Below, piece after piece: positions 43,095 through 57,984 of a stretch of 64,000 bases of DNA. How positions within the stretch are numbered: position 1 is the first letter of the stretch; the number at the start of each line of letters is the position of its first letter. The position numbers were made by a program, and so were the translations under genes. Origin of the DNA: Prorocentrum cordatum (taxonomy: Eukaryota > Sar > Dinophyceae > Prorocentrales > Prorocentraceae); assembly GCA_963575745.1 (NCBI GenBank), contig CAUYUJ010016473.1, positions 70,001 to 134,000 of the forward strand. Reading direction: 5' to 3'. The notes below the pieces were generated by a model. It had not been told where the DNA came from, did not search any database, and saw only the letters and a program-made list of their open reading frames with translations.

Positions 43095-43660
43095 CCTTCT
43101 CGTCCTCCCTCCTTCTCCCATCATCCTCCTCCCCTCCTGCTATCCTCCCTCCTCCTCCCCCTCCTCCTCCCTCCTCCTCCTCTCCTCCGTCCTCCTCCTC
43201 CTCCTCCTCCTCCTCCTCCTCTCCTCCTCCAATTCTTCTCCTCCTCCCTCCTCTCCCCCTCCTCTTCCTCCCCTCCTCCTCCTCCTCCTTCCTCCTCCTC
43301 CTCCTCTCCTCCTCTCCTCCTCCTCTCCTCCCCTCCTCCTCCTCCTCTCCTCCCTCCTCCTTCTCCTCCATCTCTCCTCCTCCTCCTCCTCCTCCTCCCC
43401 TCCTCCTCCTCCCGCCTCCCTCTCTCCTCTTCCTCCTCTCGTCCTCCTACCTCCTCGTTCACTCGTCTCCCCCTCTCCCCTTCCTCTCCCCTCCTCCACC
43501 CTCCTCCCTCTCTCCCCCCTCCTCCTCTCCTCCTCGGCTCGCTGCGGGCCGTCAGGCCCACAAACGTGGCTGCTCGTGTAATGCTCCTCCTCCTCCTCCT
43601 CCTCCTCTTCCTCCTCCTCCTCCTCCCCCCTCTCCTCCCCCTCTCCCCCACTCTTGCCCA
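43095..43660. repeat. (CCT)n array, right half of an inverted pair
   Basis: CTC/CCT repeats at 43095-43530 and again at 43580-43655. Complementary in composition to 42510-42960, with a spacer of about 130 bp. Confidence 0.95.
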
Positions 43661-44010
43661 CCCCAGGACGAGGAGGCCCTCGTTGGGCCCAGGGGGGGGG
43701 GCCCTCGTCGCCAAGCTTGAGGAGCAAAAAGCGCCGGGATGGGCCGAGCCCCGATAACAATTAGTAACCGCGCCGGCAAGCCGAACCTTTAGTAAACGCG
43801 CCCACCACGGAAGGAACCGAAAAGGGCGGGGCTAATCAATAAACGCCCAGGGCCGTGTCGTAAACGTCAATTGTCCGGTCCGGGTGTTTTTTTTCCCTCC
43901 CTGGATCTTGCCCACCCCAGGACGAGGAGGCCTGCGTTGGGCCCAGGGGGGGCCTCGTCGCCGAGCTCGATGAGCGAGAGTGCCAGGATGGGCCCCGCTG
44001 CTCTTTCGAG
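43655..44010. repeat. Direct duplication separated by dispersed repeat D3
   Basis: CTTGCCCACCCCAGGACGAG, TTGGGCCCAGGGGGG, CTCGTCGCC and GCCGGGATGGGCC-like blocks at 43655-43745 recur at 43908-44000. Between them lies D3 copy 2 (43770-43905). Confidence 0.85.
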
Positions 44011-44084
44011 GAGGTGCGCTCGAGGCGTCTCGAAGGGTTCTGTGGCAACTCGTGGGAGCCTCCCACATCATCTCGCCGGCTCCT

Positions 44085-44225
44085 GCGACTCGACGCGAAT
44101 CGATGCCAAACCGACGCCAATCGATGCTACATCGACGCTAACTGACACTAGCCGACGCGAAAGCGGCGCTATCTCATCGACTCCCAGACGCTAATCGACG
44201 CCAGTCGACGCTAAAGACGGAATCA
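44085..44225. repeat. Degenerate (A)TCGACGC(C/T)AA repeat
   Basis: About 12 units of 9-11 bp, e.g. ATCGATGCCAAACCGACGCC. Confidence 0.8.
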
Positions 44226-44329
44226 ACAGGATACGCCAGGCTCTCATGATTTGCTACCTAAAAGGTGGGTCTAAAACTTCATCAGCGCGCCAGCGCACGT
44301 GCATTGGCGGCAGGCAGAAGGGGGGCAGG

Positions 44330-44455
44330 AGGAGGGGGAAGGCTTCGTAGAAGCAAGCTGCTTCGTCTTCGAAGGCGCTGGCTTTGCATCTACAGAGGAG
44401 GCCCGCGCCCTCTAAGGAGCAGGGGTGCTTCTAAGAAGCCTTCCCCCCTCCCCCG
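44330..44455. repeat. Inverted repeat GGGGGAAGGCTTCGTAGAAGC
   Basis: The left arm near 44333-44360 pairs with the reverse complement near 44430-44455 (GCTTCTAAGAAGCCTTCCCC), with a loop of about 70 nt. The arms resemble the GAAGGCCTTCTC modules of repeat D4. Confidence 0.75.
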
Positions 44456-44646
44456 AATCCCCCCGCTGCGCGTGGCCGAGTGCAGCTCTGTGCGCTTGGC
44501 GGCCTTAGGAGCCCCAGGGACCCGTCCCGAGCGGAGACTCCTGGACTCTGTGCCTCCCGACCTCTCCGCCACGGGCCCCGGGGGCACGCAGGGAAGGGTC
44601 CGCCACGAGAAAACTCTACCAGGGACTGGCTACCTGCCAGACCACC

Positions 44647-44782
44647 CCAACCCAACCCGAAGGCCCCGATTTCGGGTTGGGGGGGTACGTGTTCCACACA
44701 TGTTCTGTTCAATGTTCCCCGACCCCACCCCCCACCCCCCACTGGAAATGGAGGGTAAATCGGGGCCTTCGGGTGGGGTTGG
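44647..44782. repeat. 26-bp inverted repeat with 84-nt loop
   Basis: Left arm 44647-44672 (CCAACCCAACCCGAAGGCCC...) and right arm 44757-44782 are reverse complements with one mismatch. Confidence 0.9.
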
Positions 44783-44870
44783 GATGCTTTGGTGGGCGGT
44801 GAGGGATGGGGTTGAGAGCTCCAGGGACCCACGTCGTGAAAAGATCACGGCTCCAGATGTCCAGGAAGCG

Positions 44871-45284
44871 AGAAGGACCGACGCGGAATAAGAACAGCAT
44901 GAAACCCGATCCCCGAAACCGCGCGCTGCAGACGGAGATACTTCGTAGGGGGCTCCGTGGCCGAACCTGTTGCACGCTGCAAACCGGCGAGATGCCTTGC
45001 AAGGCCCTAGGCTCGAAGTCCTTGCCAGATGCCCCAGACCTGGAGGAGGAGAGTGACGTCCCACGCAGCAGGGGAGGCCCATACAAGGATCGTCCAGTCT
45101 CGCGCTCTCGCGTGCGACCGATGGAGAAGGACAGCTCTCTGGCCCAAGGCCGCCAAGCTCGAAGCACGACGATTTTCACGGCCCCTGCGGGTGACAAAGG
45201 ATACCAAGACAGTGCCGAAAAAATGCCGACGATCGCGACGGTGGTCCACGCATTCAACCGATTCCTCTAATGACGCTGTGTGGC
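44871..45284. other. Unassigned sequence
   Basis: Unique DNA with no recognised gene. Confidence 0.4.
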
Positions 45285-46060
45285 ATATTCGTGTCGTGAC
45301 GGCTTGCGCGTTGGTCTGTGACACCGCGTGGATCGTTCAGTAAGACGAAGCCTGGACGAGGATAAATAGAGAATCTCTGAGATCCCGCGGCTCTGGAGGA
45401 TGTCTCGGGCGCCGCGGCCTTCCCAGAGCGTTCCGGAACGCCCTGGAACGGAGTTATCCCCGCCCTGGCCCCGCCAGATCTCATGACGCCGTGTGGCAAA
45501 TTCGTGTCGTGACAGCTTGCGCGCTGGACAGTGATGAAGGGGCCCCAGGACACACGAATAAATACACACAAAGAAGATGACTCCCCATACAGTATTCTCC
45601 TGTATTCTTGAGCCTTTGCCTTCCCCCCCACTTCCCATATCTTCCCATATCTTCCTGGGAGTCGACGATTAATTGTGTCTGTGTGTTTCTGTCCCTCCTG
45701 AAGTGACACCGCGTGGAGCCTTCAGCCTCGAAAGGTCGGCGGCCTCTCCATCGCCAGACCGCTCCGCACTGGCCGACTAGCCTGGCCACCGGCGGCGCCG
45801 ACCCTCGACGAGCGCGAGCGGCGGGGTCGCCGCCGCGCCGACGCGGCGCGGCTCTGCCACGGCACGACGCCGCCGCGCGTCGTGCCGTGACGGCTTGCGC
45901 GTTGGCCTCTGCCACCGGACGGTCGCAGCTCCCCGACGGCCGAGGATCGTTCGACGAGTCGGCCGATGTTCTGAACCACCGGCGGCGCTCCGCCCTGAGC
46001 GCCCGCAGCGGAGTCGCCGCCAGACGAGCGCGTTCCACTGCACGTCGGTCGGAAGAGGCA
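45285..46060. repeat. Cluster of dispersed repeat D2 units
   Basis: TTCGTGTCGTGACGGCTTGCGCG (45295), its variant at 45497, and CGTGCCGTGACGGCTTGCGCG (45883) mark at least three units. TGACACCGCGTGGA-C/G-TTCAG follows at 45318 and 45706. GGCGGGGTCGCCGCC and its variant end two units near 45825 and 46010. The segment 45537-45690 is related to 17535-17620 and 20255-20285. Confidence 0.7.
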
Positions 46061-46985
46061 GGCAAAAACATGAAGTAGGAAGCCGGATCAAATACCGTGG
46101 GTTTCGGCCCTCCCAGACCATAACAGCACACAGCAGAATCAGCTCGATTCTTGAGGCAGGGCGGCGCCTGACGCGGATTGGGATCTGGGGGTCCAAGAAT
46201 GCCTGCTCTCACCGACCGGCGTGCCCTCGCGGAGAAGCCGCTCGCAAATGGCCTGGGTCCGCCGGGGGGCATTTGCGCCACAGTACACCGACGCAGACAT
46301 GAGCTTTCCGGACGCTCGCGAGCAGACTCTCTGCAAGCATCGGAGACGCGCTCGGGGAGCCGCCGCGTCGGCGCGGCACGAGCTGCTGCACCGGGCCGCA
46401 GAGGGGGAATGCACGAGCGCTGGACGAGGAAAGGCAGGGCTGCGACACGCGGAGCGCCAGCTCGCACGCACGGCAGCCGATGCGGCCACGGCGGCCCGCA
46501 GCCTCCGACGGTGCAGTCCAGATCGCTGTCGCGCTCGTCGCCGGCAGCAGTGTCCGTTTTGCCGACTTCGGCGCCTGAGATGCTGATTGACACTCGCACT
46601 GTGGTGGTTGTGTTCCACGTCGTGCACACACACACACACACACACGCACACGTACACGCTGCAGCACCTGCCACGGATTCACTCCCCACTGCCCTGCAGC
46701 GGCGTTAGAATATCCGAACGACTGCTCCGCCAACACAAGAAGTTTGAGACCGCATCACAGTTGGCAAACGTGGTGGCACATTGCTGTCACGATTCGCTCC
46801 GTCTGGCGGGCCAGGCCTCCACGCCGACGCCACGGGGGATCCGACACGACGGAGCCGAGGGCGTGCAGGACGTCGTCGCACACGGGTGCGACTGGCATGC
46901 ACGATGCCTCTTTTTCAGCACGGGCTCGTCGAGAGGGAGGGGGGAGGGCACCCCACCGAGGCGGGAGGGCGAGGAGGCGAGGCGA
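46061..46985. other. Unassigned, short (CA)n at 46625-46660
   Basis: The segment 46243-46310 (GCAAATGGCCTGGGTCCGCCG) resembles 20830-20895 next to foldback copy 2, so it is probably a repeat. No gene recognised. Confidence 0.45.
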
Positions 46986-46989
46986 GAGG

Positions 46990-47115
46990 AGGAGGAGGAG
47001 GAGGAGGAGGAGGAGGAGGAGGAGGAGGAGGAGGAGGAGGAGGAGGAGGAGGAGGAGGAGGAGGAGGAGGAGAGGAGGAAGGCGGAGGAAGAAGAGGAGG
47101 AGGAGGAGGAGGAGG
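46990..47115. repeat. (AGG)n array, left half of an inverted pair
   Basis: Nearly pure AGG with one CGG interruption. Confidence 0.96.
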
Positions 47116-47324
47116 ACGCGGCGAGCCTCCCCAAGCCCGACGCGCGCACACGGCGGCAAAAGCCGTCGGCGCCAGAAAGAAAAGAAAAGCTGCGCCCCTC
47201 CGGCGCTCGCCCGCGGGGGGGGAAGCTCGACGGGGAGGGACGCCACGCGCACCTCTCAAACTTACCTTCTGCGCCCGCGGCGGCAGCTCAGGGGCCGCCC
47301 AGGGCCCCCCCGTGGGGCCACTCC

Positions 47325-48217
<893 letters not shown>

Positions 48218-48431
48218 AAGCCTCGTCAAAAATAAACAGAAACGAAAGGGGAAATCACGACGGTCGATCTTCTCGGGCACTTGTTAGAAACTGCGTTCTT
48301 CAATGCTGCGGCGGGGTTGTCGGATTTTTGAAGCCCTTGCGCTCACGTCAGATATCTAGCGTCAGCATTGGAGTAGCGCTGCCCATGCAACCACCGAAAA
48401 CATAATCCCTCAGTTTATTTTTGACGAGGGT
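48218..48431. other. Unique spacer between CTA arrays
   Basis: About 210 bp of ordinary sequence (from GCCTCGTCAAAAATAAACAG) with no gene. Confidence 0.6.
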
Positions 48432-50604
<2,173 letters not shown>

Positions 50605-50958
50605 TAAGAAGGGACCTGGAGCGGAAAAACTTGAGGGACCCACGAACCCGGTAAGGAAATTAAGTCGGCTAATCTGCTGTCTGACTTCTCTGGTGACGCC
50701 TTCATCTGTAAGGATGCCGCAGACGAGAGCCAAGCTATTGAAGGTACGTCGAATTGCGGAGCTTACTGAACATATTTTTTTCTGCAGCGAAACGCCCCTC
50801 CGCCACCCACCCACACCAAGTTCGATGTTCAACGTCCAAGCTCAACATCTCCATTTCCTGAGGATGTCTGATGCGAAACCTTCATTTTTTAGAACCAACG
50901 TCGTGAAACAACTCCTCCAACAGCCCGATGGTGCGAGGATTACTCAGGCGAAACGCCC

Positions 50959-50991
<33 letters not shown>

Positions 50992-51720
50992 ACACACCAC
51001 GACGTGTTGAAAATTCAATGCCCGATCTCCCACAGATCAGTCTTCTGGGGATGCCTGATGCGACAGCTTCGCTCTTGAGAACCAACATTATAAAAACAAC
51101 TCCTCCAACATCTCCGTTGTGTGAGGATGTCTCAGGCGAAACGCTCCCGACATACCGCATTGAATGTCCGACACCCGATATCCAACATCTCAGTTTTCGG
51201 AGGATGTCTTGACATCCATTTTGAAAACTAACGTCGAACACACAACTCCTCCAACATCCCTATGCTGTTAGGATGTCTCAGGCGAAACGCTCCCCCCACA
51301 CCGTGTCGGATATCCGACGCCAGATCTCCAACACCTCAATTATCTGAAAACGTCTCAGACGAGCGCTTCAGTGTTGAGAACCAACGTCGTAAAGCAACTC
51401 CTCCAGCATTTCCATATTGTGAAGATGTCTCAGGCGAAACGCCACCCTCACACCAAGTTTGATATCCGACACCCGATTTCCAGCATCTCAATTGCCTGGG
51501 GACGTCTTTAGCAAACTCTGTGTTTGTGAAAAGAACGTCGTGCAACAGCTCCTCCAAAATCCCCATGTTGTGAAGATGTCTCAGGCGAAACGCTCCTCCC
51601 ACACCATGTTGGATATCCGACGTCTGATCTCCAGCATCTCAATTTTCTGCCGATTTGCCATGTTGAAAACCAACGTCGCAGTCCAGCTCCTCCAGTATGC
51701 CCCTTGTGCGAGGATGTCTC
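50605..51720 (+). repeat. Leader plus ~145-bp satellite, copy 1
   Basis: Leader 50605-50930 (CTTCTCTGGTGACGCC, GAAGGTACGTCGAATT, GCTCAACATCTC, AGAACCAACGTCGT) is shared with 53800-54125. The body has about five units ending GATGTCTCAGGCGAAACGC at about 51128, 51273, 51427 and 51575, spaced 139-154 bp. A (CA)n run at 50957-50998 interrupts unit 1. Confidence 0.9.
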
Positions 51721-52202
51721 ACACCCGACGCCCCCGTGGACACGTTGAAACACGTGTCCCGCGCGCACGCCCTCCTCCGCGCACGTACTTGCTCGAGTGA
51801 AGCACCCCACGTTTCTGATCTGCGCCCCCGCCGGAGGCCACGCTGGCGCCAAACACACGTGAGAGTAGCGCGCGCTGGAGACCCCCCGTTCCGCGCACGT
51901 GCCTCTCGCGAGCCCAGGTACGACGCCGCCTGCTCGACCCACGCCCAGCACAGGGCCGAGGAGGCCCGCGCACCGATGGGAGCGCCCTGGGCCGAGGCCC
52001 TCGGCGGGAAGGGCGAGAGCGGAACGATGAGCTGGTTGAGAGCGGACAACCAAAGTGAGAGCGGAACCAGCCCCAGAACAATCACCCTGGCGGCGTTCCC
52101 GCCCCCTGCGCCATGCGGGGCACGAGCAGCCTGGGGTGCGTTCCACGGGGTTGATGGCGCGACATGGGCGCATACACTTCTGCGAGCGGCACTCGTGAGG
52201 CT
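51721..52202. other. Spacer between two satellites
   Basis: Unique GC-rich DNA, with a few TGAGAGCGGA units near 52015-52070. No gene recognised. Confidence 0.5.
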
Positions 52203-53150
52203 CGCAGCCCCCCAAGGATTGCGAGGTCCCGCTCAGATCTGCGTGCCGCCTCACTCCGCTGGACCCGCCACCAGCCTCCGAAAGTAGCGACGGTTTCGCA
52301 GATCGCAGCCCCCCAAGGACGACGAGGTCCCGCTCAGATCTGCGCGGTGCCTCACTCCGCTGGACCCACTAGCAGCCCTCGAAAGTGGTGACAGTTTCGC
52401 AGATCACTATTCTGGCCCCCCAAGCAGCCCTCGAAAGTAGCAACGGTTTCGCAGATCGCAGCCCCCCAAGGACGACGAGGTCCCGCTCAAATCTGCGCGG
52501 TGCCTCACTCCGCTGGACCCACTAGCAGCCCTCGAAAGTGGTGACTGTTTCGCAAATCACTATGCTGGCCCCCCAAGCAGCCCTCGAAATTGGCGGCAAT
52601 TTCGCAGATCGCAGCCCCCCAGGATCGCAGCCTCCCAGGGACGGCGAGGTCCCGCTCAGATCTGCGCAGTGCCTCACTCCGCTGGACCCACCAGCAGCCC
52701 TCGAAAATGGCGACGGTTTCGCAAATCGCAGCCCCCCCGAGGTCGGCGAGGTCCAGCTCAGATCTGCGCAGTGCCTCACTCCGCTGGACCCACCAGCAGC
52801 CCTCGAAAACGGCGACAATTTCCCATATTGCAGCCCCCCAGGGACGGCGAGGTCCCGCTCAGATCTGCGCGGTGCCTCACTCCGCTGGACCCACCTTCAG
52901 CCCTCGAAATTGGCGACAATTTCGCAGATCGCAGCCCCCCAGGGATGGCGAGGTCCCGCTCAGATCTGCGCGGTGCCTCACTCCGCTGGGCCAACCAGCA
53001 GCCCTCGAAAGTGGCGACAGCTTCCCAGATCGCAGCCCCCCCCAAGGTCGGCGAGGTCCAGCTCAGATCTGCGCGATGCCTCAGTCCGCTGGACCCACCA
53101 GCAGCCCTCGAAAATGGCGACAGTGCCGCAGATCGCAGCCCCCATCGACG
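52203..53150 (-). repeat. 101-bp satellite, cluster 2 (inverse orientation)
   Basis: About 9-10 units carrying the reverse complement of cluster 1: GATCTGCGCGGTGCCTCACTCC, CGCTGGACCCACCAGCAGCC and CAGATCGCAGCCCCCC. Several units are shortened, for example around 52400-52440 and 52555-52640. Confidence 0.97.
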
Positions 53151-53275
53151 GCGAAGAGAGGGCAGGAGGACGCGGGAGGCGGGAGGAAGGAAGGATGGAA
53201 GGACGCGCGAGCAGTGCTCTATTCAAAACGAATGCCCAACCAAGGAGGGTTGGGGAAAATGCTAGGGGAGGGAGA
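53150..53275 (-). repeat. Satellite-edge repeat, inverse copy
   Basis: GGAGGAAGGAAGG, GCAGTGCTCTATTCAAAACGA and CCAAGGAGGGTTGGGGAAAA are the reverse complement of the block at 17630-17720 that precedes cluster 1. Confidence 0.82.
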
Positions 53276-53459
53276 GCGGGCAAGAGAGATGAGAGTGGAA
53301 CAGCGCATGAGAGGTGGAGGATATCGGAAAAGGACAGGCGAGAGCGGACAGAAAAAGGAGAGTGGAGTCTGAGGGCAGCCATGTTTTTGCGACGGATTCC
53401 GGGGCAAGGGTGGAAAGGGGCCGCTGCATTTCTGCGACGGAATCAGTGGCAACGAGAAG

Positions 53460-53799
53460 ACTAAACGCGGAGAAAGCATGATAGCGGAATGATAGCGGAA
53501 AGAAAAATGATAGCAAGATGAGAGCAACAACTACATGATAACTGAACAAAACATGAGATCGCATGATAGCCCACTGATAAAACAAACGATAGCGGACTGA
53601 TAGCGGAGCAACTATAAGGAGAGCATAACAAACAATGAGAGCGGAGTTAGAGAGGAAGAGAACATGAGAGTAGATAACAAACTGAGAGCGGAACACAGAA
53701 TGAGAGTGGGGGGAGAGCGGACGAAAACCTGAGAACGGAATGAGAGCGGAGAGAAAAATGAGACCAGAAGCAACACACGAGAGCGGAATGCGAGCAGAA
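53460..53799. repeat. Degenerate (A)TGAGAGCGGA / GATAGCGGA repeat
   Basis: About 25 units of 10-14 bp. Short runs of the same unit precede leader 1 (50515-50600) and occur at 52015-52070. Confidence 0.82.
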
Positions 53800-54600
53800 G
53801 ACGGCCACCTGGAGAAGCTTGATGGACCCACGAAACGGGCATTCAAATCAAGTCAAACAATTTGCTGTCACACTTCTCTGGTGACGCCTCCATTTGCGAG
53901 GCTGTCTCGGACGAGAGCCACGCTCTTGAAGGTACGTCGAATTCGGGAGTTCACTGAACACTTCCTTTTTTCTGAAGATGTCTGCAGCGAGACACCCACC
54001 CCACCCCGCCCACACCAAGTTTGATACCCAACGCCCAAGCTCAACATCTCAATGTTCGGAGGATGTCTCATGCGAAAACTTCACTTGTGAGAACCAACGT
54101 CGTAAAAGAACTCTTCCAGCATCCCTACGTTTGTGCACATGTCTTGGGCGAAACGCTCCTCCCACACCATGCTGAATATTCGTCCGACGTGTGATCTCCA
54201 CCATCTAATGTGTCTGAGGATGCCTCAGGCGAAATCTTCATGTTTGAGAACCAACGTCGATCCCCGTTTTGTGAGGGTGTCTTAGGCGAAACGCTCTCCA
54301 CCACACCATATTGAATATCCGAGGACGTCTCATGTGAAGCCATAATGATTGATACTCCACGTCGTAAACCAAACCCTCCGACATCCCCGTTCTGTGAGAA
54401 CATCTCTAGCGAAACACTCCCGCCCGCACAATGTCGGATATCCGACGCCAGATCTCGAACATGTCAATTGTCTGAGAACGTCTCAGGCGAACGCTTCAGT
54501 TTTGAGAACCAATGTCGTCAAACAACTCCTCCAACATCCCGACGTTGGGATGTCTCAGGCGAAACGCCCACGCCCCACCCACCCCTTCCCACACACATTC
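53800..54600 (+). repeat. Leader plus ~140-bp satellite, copy 2
   Basis: The leader at 53800-54125 matches 50605-50930. The body units end in TCTTAGGCGAAACGCTC-like sequence at about 54140, 54275, 54400 and 54550. Confidence 0.9.
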
Positions 54601-54704
54601 ACACACTGTTGGACATCTGACGTCTGATCTACAGCATCTCCTTTTCTGAAGATGCCTCATGCGAAGCCTTCACGCTTGACAACCAACGTCTTAAACGTCG
54701 CAAG

Positions 54705-56560
54705 GCGCAGCCAATCAACTAACCAGCCAGCCAGCAAACCAGAAACCAACCAGCCCGCCAGCCAACCAGCCAGCCAGCAACCAGCCAGCCAGCCGACCAG
54801 CCAACCAGCCAGAAGCCGACCAGTCAGCCAGCCAGCCAGCCAGCCAGACGACCAGTCAACCAACCAGCCAGCCACCAGCCAGCCAACAAGCCAGAAGCCA
54901 ACCAGCAGCCAGTCAGCCAGCCAACCGACCAACCAGCCGACCAGCCAGCTAACCAGCCAGCCAACCATCATCTAACATCATCCAAGCAGCCAGCCAGCCG
55001 GAAGCAAACCAGAAGCCAACGAGAAGCCAACCAGCCAGCAAGCCGACCAGTCAGCCAGCCAGCCAGCCAACCAGCCAGCCAACCAGTCAGCCAACTAGCC
55101 AACCAGCCAAGAACAAACCAAAAGCCTACCGGAAGCCAACCAGCCATCCAGCCGACAAGCCAGCCAACCGGCCAGCCAACCAGCAGCCAGCCAGCAAACC
55201 AGCCAGACGCCAACCAGAAGCCACCCGGAAGCCAACCAGCCAGCCAGCCAACCAGCCAGCCAGCCAGCCTGCCAGCAGCCAGACAGCCAACCAGCCAGCC
55301 GACCAGTCTGCTAACCAGAAGCCAACCAGCAGCCAGCAAGCCAACCAGCCAGCCAGCCAGCCAATCTGCCAGCCAGCCGACCAGCCAGCCAACAAGCCAG
55401 CCAGCCAGCAGCCAAACCAGCCAACCTGCCAGAAGCCGACCAGAAGCCAACCTGCCAGCCAGCCAACCTGCCAGCCAGCCGCCTGGCAAGCCGATCAGAA
55501 GCCAACCAGAAGCCAACCAGCCAGCCAGCCAACCAGCCAGCCAGCCGACCAGCCAGCCAACAAGCCAGCCAACCGACCAGCAGCCAGCCAGCCAGCCAGC
55601 CTGCCTGCCAGCAGCCAGCCAGCCAACCAGTCAGCCAGCCAGCCAGCCAGCAGCCAGCCAGCCAACCAGCCAGCCAACCAGCCAGCCAACCAGCAAGCCA
55701 ACCAGTCAGCCAACCAGCAGCGAAACCAGCCAACCAGCCAGAAGCCGATCAGAAGCCAATCAGAAGCCAACCAGCCAGCCAGCAAACCAGCCAGCAAGCC
55801 GACCAGCCAGCCAACCAGCCAGCCAACCGACCAGCAGTCAGCCAGCCAACCAGCCAGAAGCAACCTAGAAGTTAACCAGGCAGCCAGCCGACCAGCAGCA
55901 AAACCAGCCAGCCAACCAGCAGCCAGCCAGCCAACCAGCCAGAAGCCAACCAGGAACCAACCAGCCAGCCGACCAAGCAGCCAACCGACCAGCCAGCCAA
56001 CGAGCCAGCCAAGCGGCCGCCAGCCAGCCCAAAACAAGAAGCCAACCAGAAGCCAACCAGTCAGCCAGCCAACCAGCCAGCCGACCAGCCTGCCAACCAG
56101 AAGCCAACCAGCAGCCAGCAAACCAACCAGCCAGAAGCCAACCAGAAGCCAACCAGAAGACAACAAGAAGCCAACGAGCCAGCCAGCCAACAGCCAGCCA
56201 ACCAGCCAGCCAGCCAGCCAGCCAGCCTGCCAGCCAACCAGCCAGCCAAGCCGTCAGCCAGACAGCCAGCCAGCCAGCCAGCCTGCCTGCCAGCAGCCAG
56301 CCAGCCAACCAGTCAGCCAGCCAGCCAACAGCCAGCCAGTCAACCAGCCAGCCAACCAGCCAGCCAGCCAACCAGCCAGCCAGCCAACCAGCCAGCCAGC
56401 CAACCAGCCAACCAGCCAGCCAACCAGCCAATCAGCCAACCAGCCAACCAGCTAGCCAGCCAACCAGCCAATCAGCAAACCAGCCAACCAGCTAGCCAGC
56501 CAACAGCCAGCGAGCCAGCCAGCAGCCAGCGAGCCAGCCAGCAGCAAGCGAGCCTACCAG
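54705..56560. repeat. 1.85-kb CCAG/CCAA tetranucleotide-derived array
   Basis: Units CCAGCCAGCCAACCAG with AGAAGCCAACC insertions. The minus-strand translation is an endless W-L-A-G repeat; it is not considered a protein. Confidence 0.97.
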
Positions 56561-57060
56561 GAACCCGCCAGCCAAGTTACACGGATGTTGGCCGCATTTC
56601 CAACCAGAACCAAGCACAAACCAACCGAGGTCGGCTTTGCACCGAGTAAGAGCTTCTCGTTGACTTCTGGTTGGTTCTGGTTGTGACATGCGGCCCAGCC
56701 GCATATTTTACACAGGTTTCGGACGCATCTCCCAACCAGCACTTACACGACGGTGCAAAGCCACATCACACGCTGTAAAACCTCCCGTGCAATGCCGACA
56801 CCAAAACCGCTCGTCACCTTTCCGGCAACGGGCCGGAAGGCCCGCGCACTGAGAGCCCTGAGCCCGAGCCCTTCCCGGGAGTTCCCATGCCGCCGGGAAA
56901 AAAAAACTTGCAGGAGGACGACGGCACGGGAAGCTTGACGGCGACGACGATGCCCACGAGCAGGCCAGGATGCTGATGTGTTAATCCTCGCCAGCGGCTC
57001 TGTGGCGTGATGCCCCCCCCAATCGTTTTGAATCGCCAGCCCGCATGAGGAGACACCTGC
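56561..57060. other. Unassigned sequence
   Basis: Unique DNA with no gene recognised. Confidence 0.5.
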
Positions 57061-57645
57061 TGCCTCCTCCTCCTCCTCCTCCTCCTCCTCCTCCTCCTCC
57101 TCCTCCTCCTCCTCCTCCTCCTGGTGCTCCTCCTCCTCCTCTTTTTCTTCCTCCTCCTCCTCCTCCTCCTCCTCCTCCTCCTCTTCCTCCTGCTCCTCGT
57201 CCTACTCCTGACATGTCCCCGCGGGTGCGCTCAGACTGGGAGTTCATATGGAATCCAGCCGTGGCGATACCGGTGTCGGCAGGCTCGCCGAGATCGCCGC
57301 GGCTCGGGCCGCGGCGGGCGGGGCAGGGCGACGGGGCGGGGCGGGTGGCTCGGGGGAGCGCGGTCGCTCGAGATGGGCAGCGCGGAGGGCAAGGCGAAGG
57401 AGGCAGCAGGCAGGAGGAGGACGAGGTCATTCCTCACAAGAGCAGGCGCAGTCGCAACGACCCCAGGCCCGACGAACCCCCGACCGACTTCGAACAGGCA
57501 AGCCCGAGAGCTCATGAAATTTAGCAGGAGGAGGGGGAGGAGAAGGAGGAGGAGGAAGAGGAGGAAGAGGATGAGGAGGAGGAGAGGGAGGAGGAGGGGA
57601 GGAAAGAGGAGGAGAAGAAGAGGGAGGAGGAGAGATAAGGAAGAG
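57061..57645. repeat. CCT array, unique spacer, AGG array
   Basis: CCT at 57061-57210 and AGG at 57525-57645, another inverted purine/pyrimidine pair, around a 310-bp GC-rich spacer with no recognised gene. Confidence 0.93.
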
Positions 57646-57984
57646 TGAGTAGGGGAGAGACGGGACAAACGAAACACCAGTCTGGAGCAGCGCGCCAGCC
57701 AAGCTGCCATGCGCGAGCTCTTGCATGGGCAATGTGGCAAGACTGCGTCTTTGCACGTAGAGGGCATCGCGCAGCAAAACCCAGCGACGGCGAAAAAACC
57801 CTTGCGGGATTCGTGTAGGTGGTGGTAGCGCATGCAACCACCGCCACGAAACTCGTGGGCAGGCCAATGGATCGATGATGCCAGAAAGTCGAAAACGGTT
57901 AAGGCTGGGGCGCGAGGGCAGCCTGATACACCCCAGCTTCGGTGAGATCGCACGCAAATGCGACCACGAGGATGAATGAGGGGA
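57646..57984. other. Spacer before the LINE-flanking CCT tract
   Basis: Unique DNA, no gene seen. Confidence 0.5.

Noticed and set aside
54705-56560. CRISPR array or repeat-protein gene
   Set aside because: There are no constant-length spacers between identical repeats, and the array is a degenerate tetranucleotide in a eukaryotic context.
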